NCBI GenBank assembly: GCA_014529385.2
Contig: CM043946.1
Location: forward strand, 32,630,558-32,694,557
DNA from: Adiantum capillus-veneris
Taxonomy: Eukaryota; Streptophyta; Polypodiopsida; Polypodiales; Pteridaceae
DNA: 64,000 nt
Reading direction: 5' to 3'
Position 1 is the first letter of the stretch, and the number at the start of each line of letters is the position of its first letter. The translations under genes were made by a program, and so were the position numbers. Under the pieces are notes generated by a model. It saw only the letters and a program-made list of their open reading frames with translations. It did not search any database and was not told where the DNA came from. Below are positions 44,175-55,393 of the stretch, in pieces.

Positions 44175-44224
44175 CTATCTACAGCCACAGGCAACCACGT
44201 GGAACGAGAAAAACAATTTTTTAA
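42923..44224 (+). pseudogene. truncated gag of the second element A copy
   Basis: Matches 35619-36835 with scattered substitutions (for example Asp17, Ser21, Arg for Ile at the QWW motif) up to NSQRPRTI. After that the frame enters a 37-bp local duplication and unrelated sequence and ends at 44224. The zinc knuckle is absent. Confidence 0.9.
44105..44174 (+). repeat. 37-bp duplication at the truncation breakpoint
   Basis: 44105-44141 and 44142-44174 share CGGAGTATGTCAACTCCC and flanks. Located exactly at the end of homology with element A. Confidence 0.85.
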
Positions 44225-45870
44225 ATTTAAAAAAAAAACGAGCGTAGCGTGCAACACTAAATCTGCGCCATGAAAAGCTTTGTAAATCAGCACCATGCGC
44301 TGTCTGCAACAAAGAAAAGCAGCATGAAACGCTCTAAATAAAACTCCGTGTAAAAAGCTACCAAGTGATCTTCTGCACGAGCAGTTCGCAGGTTCCCCAA
44401 TAGCGATCATAGCAGCTTTGTGTGTAACAAGACCCAGTGGCTAGCTGAGTTTGACTTAGCTCGTTTCCCCATGCCTAATTCTCAAGATTCACACCAATTC
44501 TTTTCCGCGCAGTTTGCCTTTGCAGCAGTAAGCCAGACAGAATCGAAAAGGAGTACCAAAGACCTTTCAAACCCTTGTTATATTTCGTAGATCATCAAGC
44601 TGGAGAGTACTTCGGATGCTTGCCGAAGTGATGAGCATTCTCAAAGATAAGATATTTCGTGCGATCAACCAATTAAATGACAGAGGTCTGTTCTAGTGCT
44701 ATTGAAACAGAAGATAATCAGATTTGAATCGATCATCAGTTGGCCTAATCCGGACTCGAACCATCGAAACTCATTGCCTTCGCATGTCCGTTCAACACAT
44801 TTTTCTGCTGATGCTATCAGGGTGTTGGCGATGCAGACAAAAGAGACCCAAGAAATGGAAAGAATAAACATCGAAGTGGACATGAGGGCAGAAAACCTTA
44901 TGATGGTTATCCTCAAGTAATTAAGCCAGCGGCTTCAGTGCTAGCTGCTTGTGCTTTTAATTAGCAAAGAGTATGAGGGGATTAGCGGCAGACAACTCAA
45001 CGTCGAGGGGAAGGCATTGAGGAATATTGCCACTAGTGCAAGTCATAGTCTGATGAGTTGTTGACTTTAGTCGCACTCCTCATCCAACTCTATTGATAGC
45101 CTATCTAAAAATTTGATGAGGCAAGCATTTCAGACTGATCTGCAAACAAACAGAAACATCTCTCATGACCAATTCAACGCAGAATATGGTATCCGTGGGA
45201 GTTGGTTAATGTGTAGCTCCAAGGAGATGTAGCAACATTGCAATGGAAGTCAAGTAGTCAATCATACAGGTGCCTACGTTGGTGACCAAGATCAAAAGAA
45301 TAGTCAAAGATCATAAGAGGAAGCTAGTTCTTTTTTCCACACGAAGAGCTTTGATGTTGGAGAAGCCGAAGAACAAGGACTACGGAGTAATGGCATTTCC
45401 AGAGACAGGCATACCAATATGTCAGCACCTACTAGCCTCCAACAGTATTTCACTGTTGGCCATTCAACATCTGGGCGGGATAGTAGAAATTTTACAGACA
45501 ATATGGTCAATATTGTGGCTTGTAAAGAGATTCTCTTTCTAAACCGCATGCATGCGGCAACCAATCCCGCCGCAGTTGAGATTAGCAACAACAGTATACT
45601 GTAGCGTTTTTCTTTAGCAGATTCTTACGAAGCAGGTGATGCCGGTCATGTGGATATGAACGCATAGTAGTTATTGCTTCGAAGCTCCTTTCTTGCCAAT
45701 AACCACGATTCGGTGGCAGATCCTATGAGCAAACGTCCATGTACGCAAAAATTATCAGATCAAGTTCAGATGGTTGCAAATGCAAACATCAATTTGGTAT
45801 TGATACATAACGCAGGTTAGTCAACAACAAGGAGGCAAGAATACATAATTGTTGACTGTAGCAGCTTACA

Positions 45871-45939
<69 letters not shown>

Positions 45940-47712
45940 AATATTAATCATAGGACATAGAGCATAAAGTTACATTTGCATGTTTTGTGTATGGCAGGGA
46001 GGACATATATTCACAACACTGCACGTTCCAATTGCACAAGCACGACTCTAGCTTGACAACATTGCAAGGTCCATTATTTGCATCCAAATTTCTATGTGCA
46101 TGTGTTTGCTTGGCGCAACACATAAACGCTACAGGGCAGGGCACGGCTTTTGTTTCTTATAATTTTTTGGAGAGACCACAGTGCCAGCTCTCCACCATAC
46201 TTTTGTATGGCACCTCTGTATGACGTGCACAATATACTTTGCACTTTCAGTGTGACGTTTCATTGCAAGACGATATGTTTTAACTATTCACATTACTTTT
46301 GTTGTAGCTTGACTCATATACCGGCCTGTTGATTGGAGAATCAAAAAACAGGAGTACAACATTGCAGGTGAGTAAAGTACCTCATTCATTGTTGTAGTTC
46401 ATTCATGCTTTATCTTTTTGCTTGTTTTAGAATTTTCCGCATTACTTCCTTTACTGTGGTTTATTTGGATCTCATTTTCAAAACTATATACTCAATGTCG
46501 ACCAACATCTGCACATAGGTTACACACAAATTTTTGCATACGGTTGATTGCCAAATGTATGTGATGTATTACAATAGTGAATACACAAGTAGTGAATGCA
46601 TGTGGTGTATCATAGCAGTGAATATACATTCCTTTTGCCCTCACTTCTGTATTATTGTTGGGCGCGCTGTCATCGGAGTGTATATCCATTTCACACAATG
46701 CCACCCTTCCCAAATTAGTCTTGCTCTTGTTCCCTTCAGTGCTAGATGTTAAAAGTCAATTTGCATGTCCTGTTAAATTCTATAGATGTTATATAGCAAG
46801 GCCCACCAAGCAAAACTAGTTTTTAGATTTAACTTCAGCTGGTACACCCTACGAGGCTCAAAAAATATTAAATTATGACTTGTATACCTTTCCTCTTTCT
46901 TGTGCGCCACTATACTTCAATTTGGAAGGACAATCGAATCAAGGAGTCGAACTCGTTTCGGTGCTGAAGCGTAATAAAAGTTTCTCCTTCCTGGAACATG
47001 CGCGCGCTCTGGACTTCCAGCTTAGAATTCAAAGCGCAGAAATGAGAAATGCCTTTGTCTTGCTTCGCCTTCTGCGTTCTCGCTGTTGCTGAAGGTATCT
47101 CTTTTTGCATTCGCTGCTGTCTCCTCCTCTCTCCCCTTGTGATGTCATACTCTCACCGTTATCGGACGTGAAGGTGTGACAGCTTTGACTCCTTCATTTC
47201 CAAGAAAGGTAAGAATATGGCAAGAATAGCTTTCTTCAGCACAGAAAGAAGCTTACACTGTGAGCTTTACTTAGCATGTCACATTTTTAATACTGGATGC
47301 ACACTGCCATTGAACTAATACTTTAAGATGCATTGTATCCCTCAATGCATTCTGCTCCTGGTGAATCTTAAGTAGACATTCTGTTTCCTGTATCTCTCCT
47401 TGGAAAAACCTACATAGATATGGAGATCATTGTCCCTCATGTCTCTGCGATTAGAGCATGCTTGTGTTGCTTGATTCTAGTTTTTGACAAGAAACATATG
47501 GACATTGTGTTATGACACTAGTTCGATATAATTCATCGACAAGAATCAGATCAATAACGTACATGTCTGCAGCTGATCACTAACTGAGACCAGCCATTCA
47601 CCCCATTTATGGCGTTTCTTGTTTTTTTTTCTCCTCATGGGCATACTGTGATTTAACTTGTTTATTACCGGGCTGGTTGTCTTTTGCAAGCTAAATCTCA
47701 TTTTGTGTGCAG
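44175..47712 (+). other. lower-repeat flank upstream of the host exon
   Basis: No transposon protein recognised. Contains a (GA)n tract at 45875-45936. Possible 5' leader sequence near 46880-47100, including a GT-type donor after GCTGAAG at about 47093, but no exon can be proven. Confidence 0.4.
45875..45936. repeat. (AG)n microsatellite
   Basis: About 31 uninterrupted AG units. Confidence 0.98.
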
Positions 47713-47871
47713 AGTTCTTGGAACCTTGGTAAGAGCAGAAGCATAGGTTTGAAGGTTTTCTGATTGCATTCATCACTTTAACTGCAGTAGTAAGCTGTAT
47801 GTGAGGGGGTAGAGAGCAGCTCTTGGTTGATTCTCCTGTTGTATCTGGCTCTCTCAAGGGCTACATTCAGG

Positions 47872-49139
47872 ATGGTAAAGGAATCCATAATGGACTCTGT
47901 CAAGGAGATTACTATAGCATGGATTGCTGGAAGGCAGATTGACTTCGGATCCATTACCATGAGCTTCATCGACATTACAGATTCATCCATCAGATTGGAA
48001 GTCAATGACAGGATCTTACAGGTTATAATTCCCTCATCTTTTCAGCTTGATGGTTGTTCCTCCTCTGCTACCTCTTCATCTGGCGAGGTTTTTCTTGTTA
48101 CTGGTGCTGGGTGCACATCAGATGAATTTTTTGAGAACATGCTCTTGGCTTTGAATGAGAAGCTTGAGCGTGTGGCCATCCAACCGGATTCTTTATGCCA
48201 TGTGTTGGATCATTTACTCCTAGCTTTTCAAAAGTATGAAAAACTCCAGATAAGCATGAAATGTTCAGCTGACAGTATGCCATGGGAAAGCAGAAACTCT
48301 CTTGCAGGTGAAAACTTTGCTCATCTAGATGATGCTTGTGAAAGTGAAGATGATGGCTTGTTAAGTGAAGATGATGACAGTGGCATGGCTGTTGATCTCT
48401 CAGATGACAATTCACTCGATCACTATGGTTATGACCTTGCAGCATGCGACAATGAGGGAAACATGGCACATTTTCAGTATACAACCTCTGGTTTTCTTTA
48501 TACCATGTCTGACCATGCAAGATTAGAATGTGAAACAGCTCGGAAAATGGTCAGAGAGAAAGAGCTCATTTCAGAAGTTTTTGAACAGAGTGGCTCTTTG
48601 GCATGGTGTCATGTGATACCAGACCCCAAGTTGCTGACTGTGTATTTGCTTGTCCATGTTGGTGGGATTGTGCAAGACGATAATCTAGCATCTGCTCTGG
48701 GTATTTCCTTGAATTTCCCAGTAAAGATTTCTTTGCAATTTGATAAAAGTTTGTGGGTGCAACGTGGGAAGGGGCTGGTAAAGCCTTTGAAAGGAGAGTG
48801 CAAGGTTACTCAGGAAGTGCCAGCGAGTGGACATGATCTCGCAGAGTCGTCTAATGAATACACTCGCACCATGAGCTATGGAAATGCAGTGCTCTTGCCA
48901 AAGTTGGTCTGTGCTTTTTTCCAATTTCTTTCAAATGACACCATTATGTTGGAAGAAAAGCCAAGGAGTAGACAGTTTTTTGATGAACTGCATCAGTTTA
49001 CTTCCATGGAGAACACGTTTGTGGGCCTTCTGTGTTTTCTCTGTGCTCGACTTAAGACACTTCAAGATTGGTGCATAGTCTGTTTGAACTCGTTGCCGTA
49101 CTCTGTCTGCAGGTTAAGAACTTGTGATAAAGAACTGTG
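47872..49139 (+). CDS. host gene exon, UBE2Q/PARP6/8-like (partial)
   Basis: A ~422-codon exon with non-transposon character. The ATG at 47872 (MVKESIMDSVKEI) is preferred: an ATG TGA pair near 47804 is the only upstream ATG I found after the possible acceptor at 47712. Residues ~155-190 are acidic (SEDDGLLSEDDDSG). Residues ~240-300 (WCHVIPDPKLLTVYLLVHVGGIV, ASALGISLNFP, ISLQFDKSLW) and the Cys-containing end (DWCIVCLNSLPYSVCRL, CDKEL) recall the region before the catalytic part of PARP6/8 and UBE2Q-type proteins. A donor GTATGT starts at 49140, in the middle of a codon after CDKEL, where the family continues with Cys. Downstream exons are not found in the window. Confidence 0.55.
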
Positions 49140-49266
49140 GTATGTTCACTCTGCTCTAAGCTTTATGACGATCTTCTTTTGGTGCAAAAGATATGCTATA
49201 GCACTTTGTACTCTTATTGCTTGGCTTTGTTTTGACTTCATATTTTGTATTTGTTTTAGGCAATGA

Positions 49267-49636
49267 ATTTTTTTATTTGGAGACCTCTGACAGAATGTTA
49301 CTCAGATAGGATTCTTTTTGTAGCTTATCCTGACTGCGAAATGATTTCTTCTTAATGTCAGATCATACTCAGGTTGAATGCACAATGCATGTAGGCCAGT
49401 CTACCTAGAGGCTCAATGGTAGAAGTTTGGCTTGCTCTTAGTTTTGCAGGCTAGATTTGTACCTTGGTAGAGTTCTGGCAACTTAAAATTTGAAACCATT
49501 ATGTATTCAATTAAGGCATTGTCAACAGATGGAGTGACACCCACAAGAGGTCTATCCATAGACTGGTGGCATATTCTTGAGGAGAGTACTTCATCGACTC
49601 TCGTGACGCAACCGGTAGTGGAAAGGCCGCCGACGT
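49267..49636 (+). other. intron or intergenic sequence after the host exon
   Basis: No exon of the expected continuation is seen. Weak hAT-like similarity may begin at about 49550. Confidence 0.35.
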
Positions 49637-49823
49637 GTGGCAGAATGGGCGACGATCATTGAGATCATTGGGCCCGAGAGTGTGGTGGGCATGGTTGTGG
49701 CTGGAGAGGCATCAAATAAGGTGGCCGGGGCTATCATCGTTCGCATGTACCCACAACTCACCTTCTCATTTTGCATGGCTCATTGCCTTAACAACCTTCT
49801 CAAGGACATAGGGCCATTGTCAT
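49637..49823 (+). pseudogene. hAT-type transposase fragment (DUF659-like)
   Basis: Encodes IIEIIGPESVVGMVVAGEAS, NKVAGAIIVRMYPQLTFSFC, MAHCLNNLLKDIG, the pattern of the DUF659 region in plant hAT-related transposases (IGxxNVVQVVTDNASN, then CxAHCLN). Similarity stops exactly at the TGTTACATG that starts the next LTR, so an LTR insertion or breakpoint ended it. Confidence 0.65.
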
Positions 49824-49905
49824 TGTTACATGCACATTTAATCCTATGTGCATGTGGATAAGCTAACTCCTATTTCTAGGGTTTAGGACAACCACCCTTG
49901 TGAGC

Positions 49906-50021
49906 TGTTATGTGTAGCGGAAGTGATTTATGGTGTGTACTTAGGATGAGTGCCCAGTGCGTACTCAAGGTTCCTTTTAATGATTGAAAAACTTCTTTTT
50001 ACTTCATGAGAGTTGTGCAAT

Positions 50022-50083
<62 letters not shown>

Positions 50084-50900
50084 ACAAGATGGGGTCCATA
50101 ACCCCCCTCCAAGGGCCCTGCTCTCTATTGCTAGAGAGGTATTTGCTTTAGATTGCACACAATGGGTCCAAACACTGAGATGCTTGACGGATATCGAGGA
50201 AAATGCTCGGTTACTATCAGGCTAAGGGTTGAAAATGCAAAACGCTAAGGGAATCTGCTTGGATCTGCAACCTTGGGACTGATCCAAAGAGACAATGCTG
50301 AAATCTGAAAACGCTAGTACCTTAGGGCTGAAGTCTTCAAATTGTTGGCGATGAAGGCTGACCTGGTACGATGCTGAAAACGCTGATAGCTGAGGTTGAG
50401 AAACGCTGATGGTACTGAAAAACGCTGGAGATTGAAGGCTAAAAATGCTGATGCCGATGCTGATGCTTGAAAATGCTGGCGATGGGCTGGAGTTGGAGAA
50501 TGCTGATGCGGCGGGTACTTTTGTCATGGTATTGCAGGTCCTTACTTGCTTTGAGAGGTGACCCGTAAGGTCGTGTATATAGGAGTTTAGTGTTGGGTTG
50601 AGCAATCACTTATTTAGTCCCCATGACGTTGGAAAATGTCACTTATTAATAAGTTGCTGACTCACTAATAAGAGGTGGTTCACATGCAATTTGGCCTAGG
50701 CTTGGTACTAATGGGAACACTCCCCAATGCATACACCTAGTAGACACGGTTCGCAATCAAAGGGTATGCAGCTACACTTAAGTGCCTGGACATGCACGTC
50801 CTTCGCAAGGGTGCCATAACACTTCCTAGGCTGGCCTAAACCCTAGAAGTAGGAGTTACAGCTTGTCCACATGCACATAGGGGTAGATGTGCATGTGACA
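49906..50900 (-). repeat. family D solo LTR nested in the plus LTR
   Basis: 995 bp on the minus strand, from TGTCACATGCACATC to CCGCTACACATAACA. Flanked by TGAGC on both sides (49901-49905 and 50901-50905), a perfect target duplication. No primer site or coding sequence. Its own TATA-like CTATATACACG lies near 50575 and it shares the AAAACGCTGA motif array. A (GA)n tract lies inside it (50026-50077). Confidence 0.9.
50026..50077. repeat. (GA)n microsatellite inside the nested LTR
   Basis: About 26 GA units. Absent from the plus-oriented family D LTR. Confidence 0.97.
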
Positions 50901-51661
50901 TGAGCTTGTATGTGGGACTTGCATGTCCAGGCACTTTAGAGTAGTTGCTTACCCTTTGATTGCACATGAGCATAGCCAGTGTCTGCGATGTGTAGGCAGC
51001 ACCTCTTATAAGTGAGTTTATTAACTCATCAATAAGTGACATTTTTAGAAATCGTGGGATTTTATTGGCATTGCTCGACATAGCTTTAATCCCATATATA
51101 AGTGACCCTAGTGGTCACTTCTCAAGCATAAGATAGTACCCTCAGTACACGGAGCAAGTACCAGCAATACCTCTGCATTCATGGCGTTTTTGCACCATCA
51201 GCCCGCAATACCAGATCAGCCCTAGCATTTTTCAGCTCAAACATCAGATCAGCTTGCGTTTTCAGTTTTCAGCCCAAGTACCAGATCAGCCAGCGTTTTC
51301 AGATTCAGCCCTCAGACCAGCCAGCGTTTTTGAGTTTTCAGCCCATCGTCAACAGTAGTTTAGCCCATAGCCTCGTCGCAGTCGCAAACCCCATTCAACA
51401 TCCCTGGCGATTTCAGTTTTTAGCCTTTAGCGTCGCAGATCCAAGCATCAGGATTCTGAAGCAAGATCCCATCAGCATCTAGGACCATTGTATCAGCATG
51501 TTTGCAATCTAAAACAAATGCCTCTCCGGCAATAGAGAGGGGGGGCCCTTGGAGGGGGGTTTGGGACCTTGCACACCTCTCATGAAGTAAAAGGAACCTT
51601 GAGTACGCACTGAGCGTTCATCTTGAGCATTTACTGTCAATCACGTCCGTTGCACATTACA

Positions 51662-52165
51662 TTGGTATCAGACTTCTATGTCAGTGTTTGGTATCATCAC
51701 TGAAGGAAGAACCTAAAGAACCTCTCTCGGGTTTTTTTGGTCAAAGAAGTTTCGTGTCCTTGGCCCAAACTTATTAGCCACTCCCACCCTTAGTCCATCG
51801 CGCATCGGGCGTGCTCCCGTCTTCATCGCTTTGTCTTAAGGGCCACTAAGCCATAGAGGAACCACATAATTCTTTTTTGCTTGTTTGAGATTGCAGGTAA
51901 CCAGAGATCACTTGGGCGTGTCAATCCGTCTTATTTGTGTTTTTGAAGAGTGACAGGTAACCCAGAAAAGAAGGGCTTATCCAACCTCCTCTCGTTCTTC
52001 TTTCCACTCATTGAGAGGGGACATTGCACATTGCGGCAAGCCAATTGACGTGAGGTGGCAAAAGCAACTTTGGTGTGAGCGCAATGTTGTCAAGGGACGC
52101 ACCCGTGGGAAGGAGTTGAGCTTGGGTAAGAGAAAATCCTTCTTGAATATAGATTGCAAGCAGTA
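51662..52165 (+). mobile_element. family D leader fragment
   Basis: Primer site TGGTATCAGA (51663-51672) and leader homologous to element C (55290-55393 plus 56909-57170): TTGGGCGTGTCAAT, GAAGAGTGACAG, GACGTGAGGTGG, GGTGTGAGCGCAA. The homology ends before the GA tract, so the element is truncated. It lacks the 1.5-kb insert present in C. Confidence 0.85.
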
Positions 52166-52191
52166 CCTGTCAAAGTGGACGATGTGGAAGC

Positions 52192-52301
<110 letters not shown>

Positions 52302-52353
52302 TTTCCTGAACCAATCAACCTTGGCAATGAATAACTATCAGTCTATCACAAAC

Positions 52354-53030
52354 TGTTGACGTGTCAAGCCACCGAAGAACGGAGCCAACCCTCAGATCAC
52401 GGCTGAGGGGCCTAAAACCTAAGAAGAAGCAGTTGAAGAAGAAGAAGTCCTACCAACTTATGGGACCCCGTCCGATGGGGCCCAAGTGACATAAAGACAT
52501 TAAAATAAAGGAAGCCCACACACACACGCAGGGAGAAGATGACGTGGCAATTGTATGGATCCTCAGAATTTGCGCTGATAGCATGTACGGATTTCCGGAT
52601 TTCGTGCTGACATGCTAACGTGGCACAATTGTACGGATTTTCGCGTTTTACGTTGACTGGTGACGTGGCAGAGCTGTATGGAATTTTGCTTTTGTGCTAG
52701 CAGCTTTTGGGCATTTGCTTTTGAGCCAATTGCTTTTAAATTTGAAGGGGTTTCATGTAAACTATTTATAATGCCCAAGGGCCTTTAAATATGAGGCTAG
52801 GGCTCATTCTTTGGCACGCTTTAGTGAGAAGGTGCAGAGCGCAAGTACCGGCATTGTATCGAGCGTAATATAAAGATGTACTGAAAGGGGTGCAAAGGTT
52901 TGGGGCCAATACTCTCTGGGGAGGAATTCCGCCACTCCATGTCGCGTGTCGTCTCTTAGTTGTTATTGAAGTGCTAAAAGTCTGTTCAGTCTGTTCGTTT
53001 CTATTGGCACGTGGTGCTCGTTTTGTGACA
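52354..53030 (+). repeat. probable LTR related to element E
   Basis: Starts TGTTGACGTGTC and has repeated TGACGTGGCA boxes and a TTTAAATA box at 52785. It shares with the LTR of element E the order GAAAGGGG, TTTGGGGCCAATA, CTCT, GGAA-TCCGCCA after the TATA. The right end (TTTTGTGACA) is a guess: flanks CAAAC and ATAAC do not form a clean target duplication. Confidence 0.5.
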
Positions 53031-53229
53031 ATAACTGATGTATAATACAATGGAGGCAAGGGGTTGCATATATACCAACCGCAGTAAATTGCCCTACCCA
53101 AGTTTTGACAAATAAGTAAATTATATACCTAAAAGCCAAAATAAATAATGGGATCACATTGGCCAGTTCACTTGAGATGCCAAAACTCCTCTCTGCAACT
53201 CATAGTGGACATAAATAGTGAAACCAGTT

Positions 53230-53297
<68 letters not shown>

Positions 53298-54042
53298 CCA
53301 CATGGCACAAACGCAAGATATGGTGAAGAGGGGGTGATCAATCCCCCATGACTACCATGAACAGAAGACCTGTACAATGATCAGATGATATGTGGGTACC
53401 CCCTCTGGCTCCATATATAGGTGCCCAAAGGGAAGGTCGAGTAGAGCATGAGGAAGCCTCCACGACCCAGCATAAAACGAAGGAATATAGTAGGGCGCCA
53501 ATACAAGGCGGGCGGCCGGACAATGCAGCCTATATATATATGTAAGCATGGGTGGCCAGCCCGGAGGCACACTAGCCGTACATGTATGCCCTAGACCTGT
53601 GTGTGAAGCAGCAGAGTGGTGTAAATCTACCACTTCCTCTCAGCACCGGATGCTGAACAAACCGTGTGAAGCCGAAGATGTGAGGCAAATGAAGAAGATG
53701 TCTGCTTCCATGTCCATCGAAGGACTACTCCGACGAACTCCACGAGTGTAGCAGCAGTCTGGGGTATCTCGACCGCCAAGAAATCTTCGTGGTAAAGTGC
53801 CGTCACGAGCAGTGTAGCAAACTGCTATACTCCGCTAATGCAGTGTGAAGATACTGTGTGAACGTCCCGAATTGAGTGCGAAAACAACTCCTTGTCGTAA
53901 AAGAAGTGCCAATAGACGTGCAAGTGTCCTGCCCAATAGGATATGTGGTGTCTGTAGTCAAACCGTGTGGAGAAAATGGAGAAGCCTAGGAACCGTCATG
54001 AGAATGATCGGAAGCTTGTCAACGCATGAACCTATAACCCAG
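53031..54042. other. left flank of element C
   Basis: A (GT)n(GA)n tract at 53231-53293. No gene recognised. Several short GTGTGAAG-like motifs. Confidence 0.4.
53231..53293. repeat. (GT)n(GA)n microsatellite
   Basis: About 6 GT units followed by about 26 GA units. Confidence 0.97.
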
Positions 54043-54047
54043 TGTGT

Positions 54048-55289
54048 TGTCACGTGACACATCCAACCCTGTGTGTCCGTGGACAAGCTACAGCATGACC
54101 AGGGTTCAGTTCAGTCAAGTCAATCTAGAATAGGAAGTGTTTTGACACTTTTGTGAGTCTGTTTGTAGACCGTGCATATCCAGACACTTAGATTAGATGC
54201 ATATCCTCTGGTTGCACACAACATGACCATCAGATTCCAGTTAGAACCCATCAATAACATTTTTACAGTGCATAGACCTATTTTCCCTATTTTTGACATT
54301 TTTCACTTATTATTTTTAAGTGACTTTTGTTGGAAAGTAGGTAGGGCAATTTTGCTAAGTTTGTATATAAGCAAAGCTAGCGGTAGCACTTTCTAGCAGA
54401 AGAGGCAGCAGGAGCACCTTGCTCAATAGGCAACTTCTCAGCAAGATCGACCCCGTGACAACTCTAGCGTTTTCAGCATTGCAGAAGGCCAAGCGTTTTT
54501 GCATCAGATCAGCCAACGTTTTTGCACTTGCAGATTCACGACAACAGTAGACAGTAGATCAGCCCTAGAGTTAGCAGATTCTCCCACAACAGGAGATCAA
54601 TCCTAGCGTTAGCAGATTTTCACCGCGGAACCCAAATCAGCCTAGCGTTTTTGGATCAGCCAGAGACCTAGCGTTTTTGCAGATCTTCGTGACAGAATCC
54701 CCACAAGCATCTGCGTTTTTAGTTTCTAGCAGTCACTACCCGCAGTAGAACCCCCAAACCTCGATCTCACCTTCCCGCAGCAGATCCTCGTTGCTCGGCG
54801 AGATCCATCGAAGTTTGCAGTTTCAGCCCGGAAAACGCAGATTTCAGCATCCTCTGTGTTTTCAGCGTGTCGTCGTTGCATCGTCGTCATCGACATAGAG
54901 TCAGAATTTAGCAGATAAAGATTTGTAGATTTCAGCCGTTAGCATTTTCAGAATCAGCCCATCTCATCATCGTCCTCATCGTCGTCGACATCGTCGGCAA
55001 GTCCAAGCATTGTAGAGATTTGTGCAATCATAAGTAGACCGCTCTGGCCATAGAGAGTGGGGCCTTTGGAGGAGGGTTTTGACAACATTCTGGTGTCGTA
55101 TTCTTCTCTCTCTATCTCTCAATCTCATGCACTTCCATTCACGGTGTCCATTCACTTTGTTTGTGTCCATTACACTCTCTCACTAAAGGAACGGAAGGCT
55201 CTCCCTTTTGTAAGTAAAAGAAACCCTTGAGCACAGTTCGGACCACTCATCTTGAGCAAAGTTCAACATTCATTCCGCTGCACCTAACA
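54048..55289 (+). repeat. element C 5' LTR
   Basis: TGTCACGTGACACATCC ... CACCTAACA. Contains an inner CACGTG palindrome at the start, GTATATAAG near 54362 (TATA box), and a downstream zone (54450-54700) dense in AGCGTTTTT/CAGATCAGCC motifs. Confidence 0.95.
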
Positions 55290-55290
55290 T

Positions 55291-55302
55291 TGGTATCAGA
55301 GC
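55291..55302 (+). promoter_or_regulatory. element C primer binding site
   Basis: TGGTATCAGAGC, 1 nt after the LTR, complementary to the initiator-Met tRNA end. Confidence 0.92.
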
Positions 55303-55393
55303 TTTGGTAGTGTTTTGTATCACTCAAGGAACGAACCACAAGAACCACAATTTTTTTTGCTTGTTGTGGTCGCACGTAACCCAAGTCCTCTTG

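Larger units (their letters stand above)
49824..51661 (+). repeat. family D LTR (plus), interrupted
   Basis: Composite of 49824-49905 and 50901-51661 (843 bp without the insert). Starts TGTTACATGCACAT, ends TTGCACATTACA, and is followed by a primer-site-like TGGTATCAGA. Contains a TATATAAG box near 51096 and repeated AGCGTTTT motifs (51190-51430). Related to the LTRs of element C. Confidence 0.85.

Noticed and set aside
44730-44830. tRNA-like B-box on the minus strand (GGTTCGAGTCCGG)
   Set aside because: No matching acceptor, D or anticodon arms could be laid out around it, so it is not called as a tRNA or SINE.
47827-47871. Earlier start for the host exon (codon ATT at 47827)
   Set aside because: Not an ATG. 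The ATG at 47872 is the first in-frame one.
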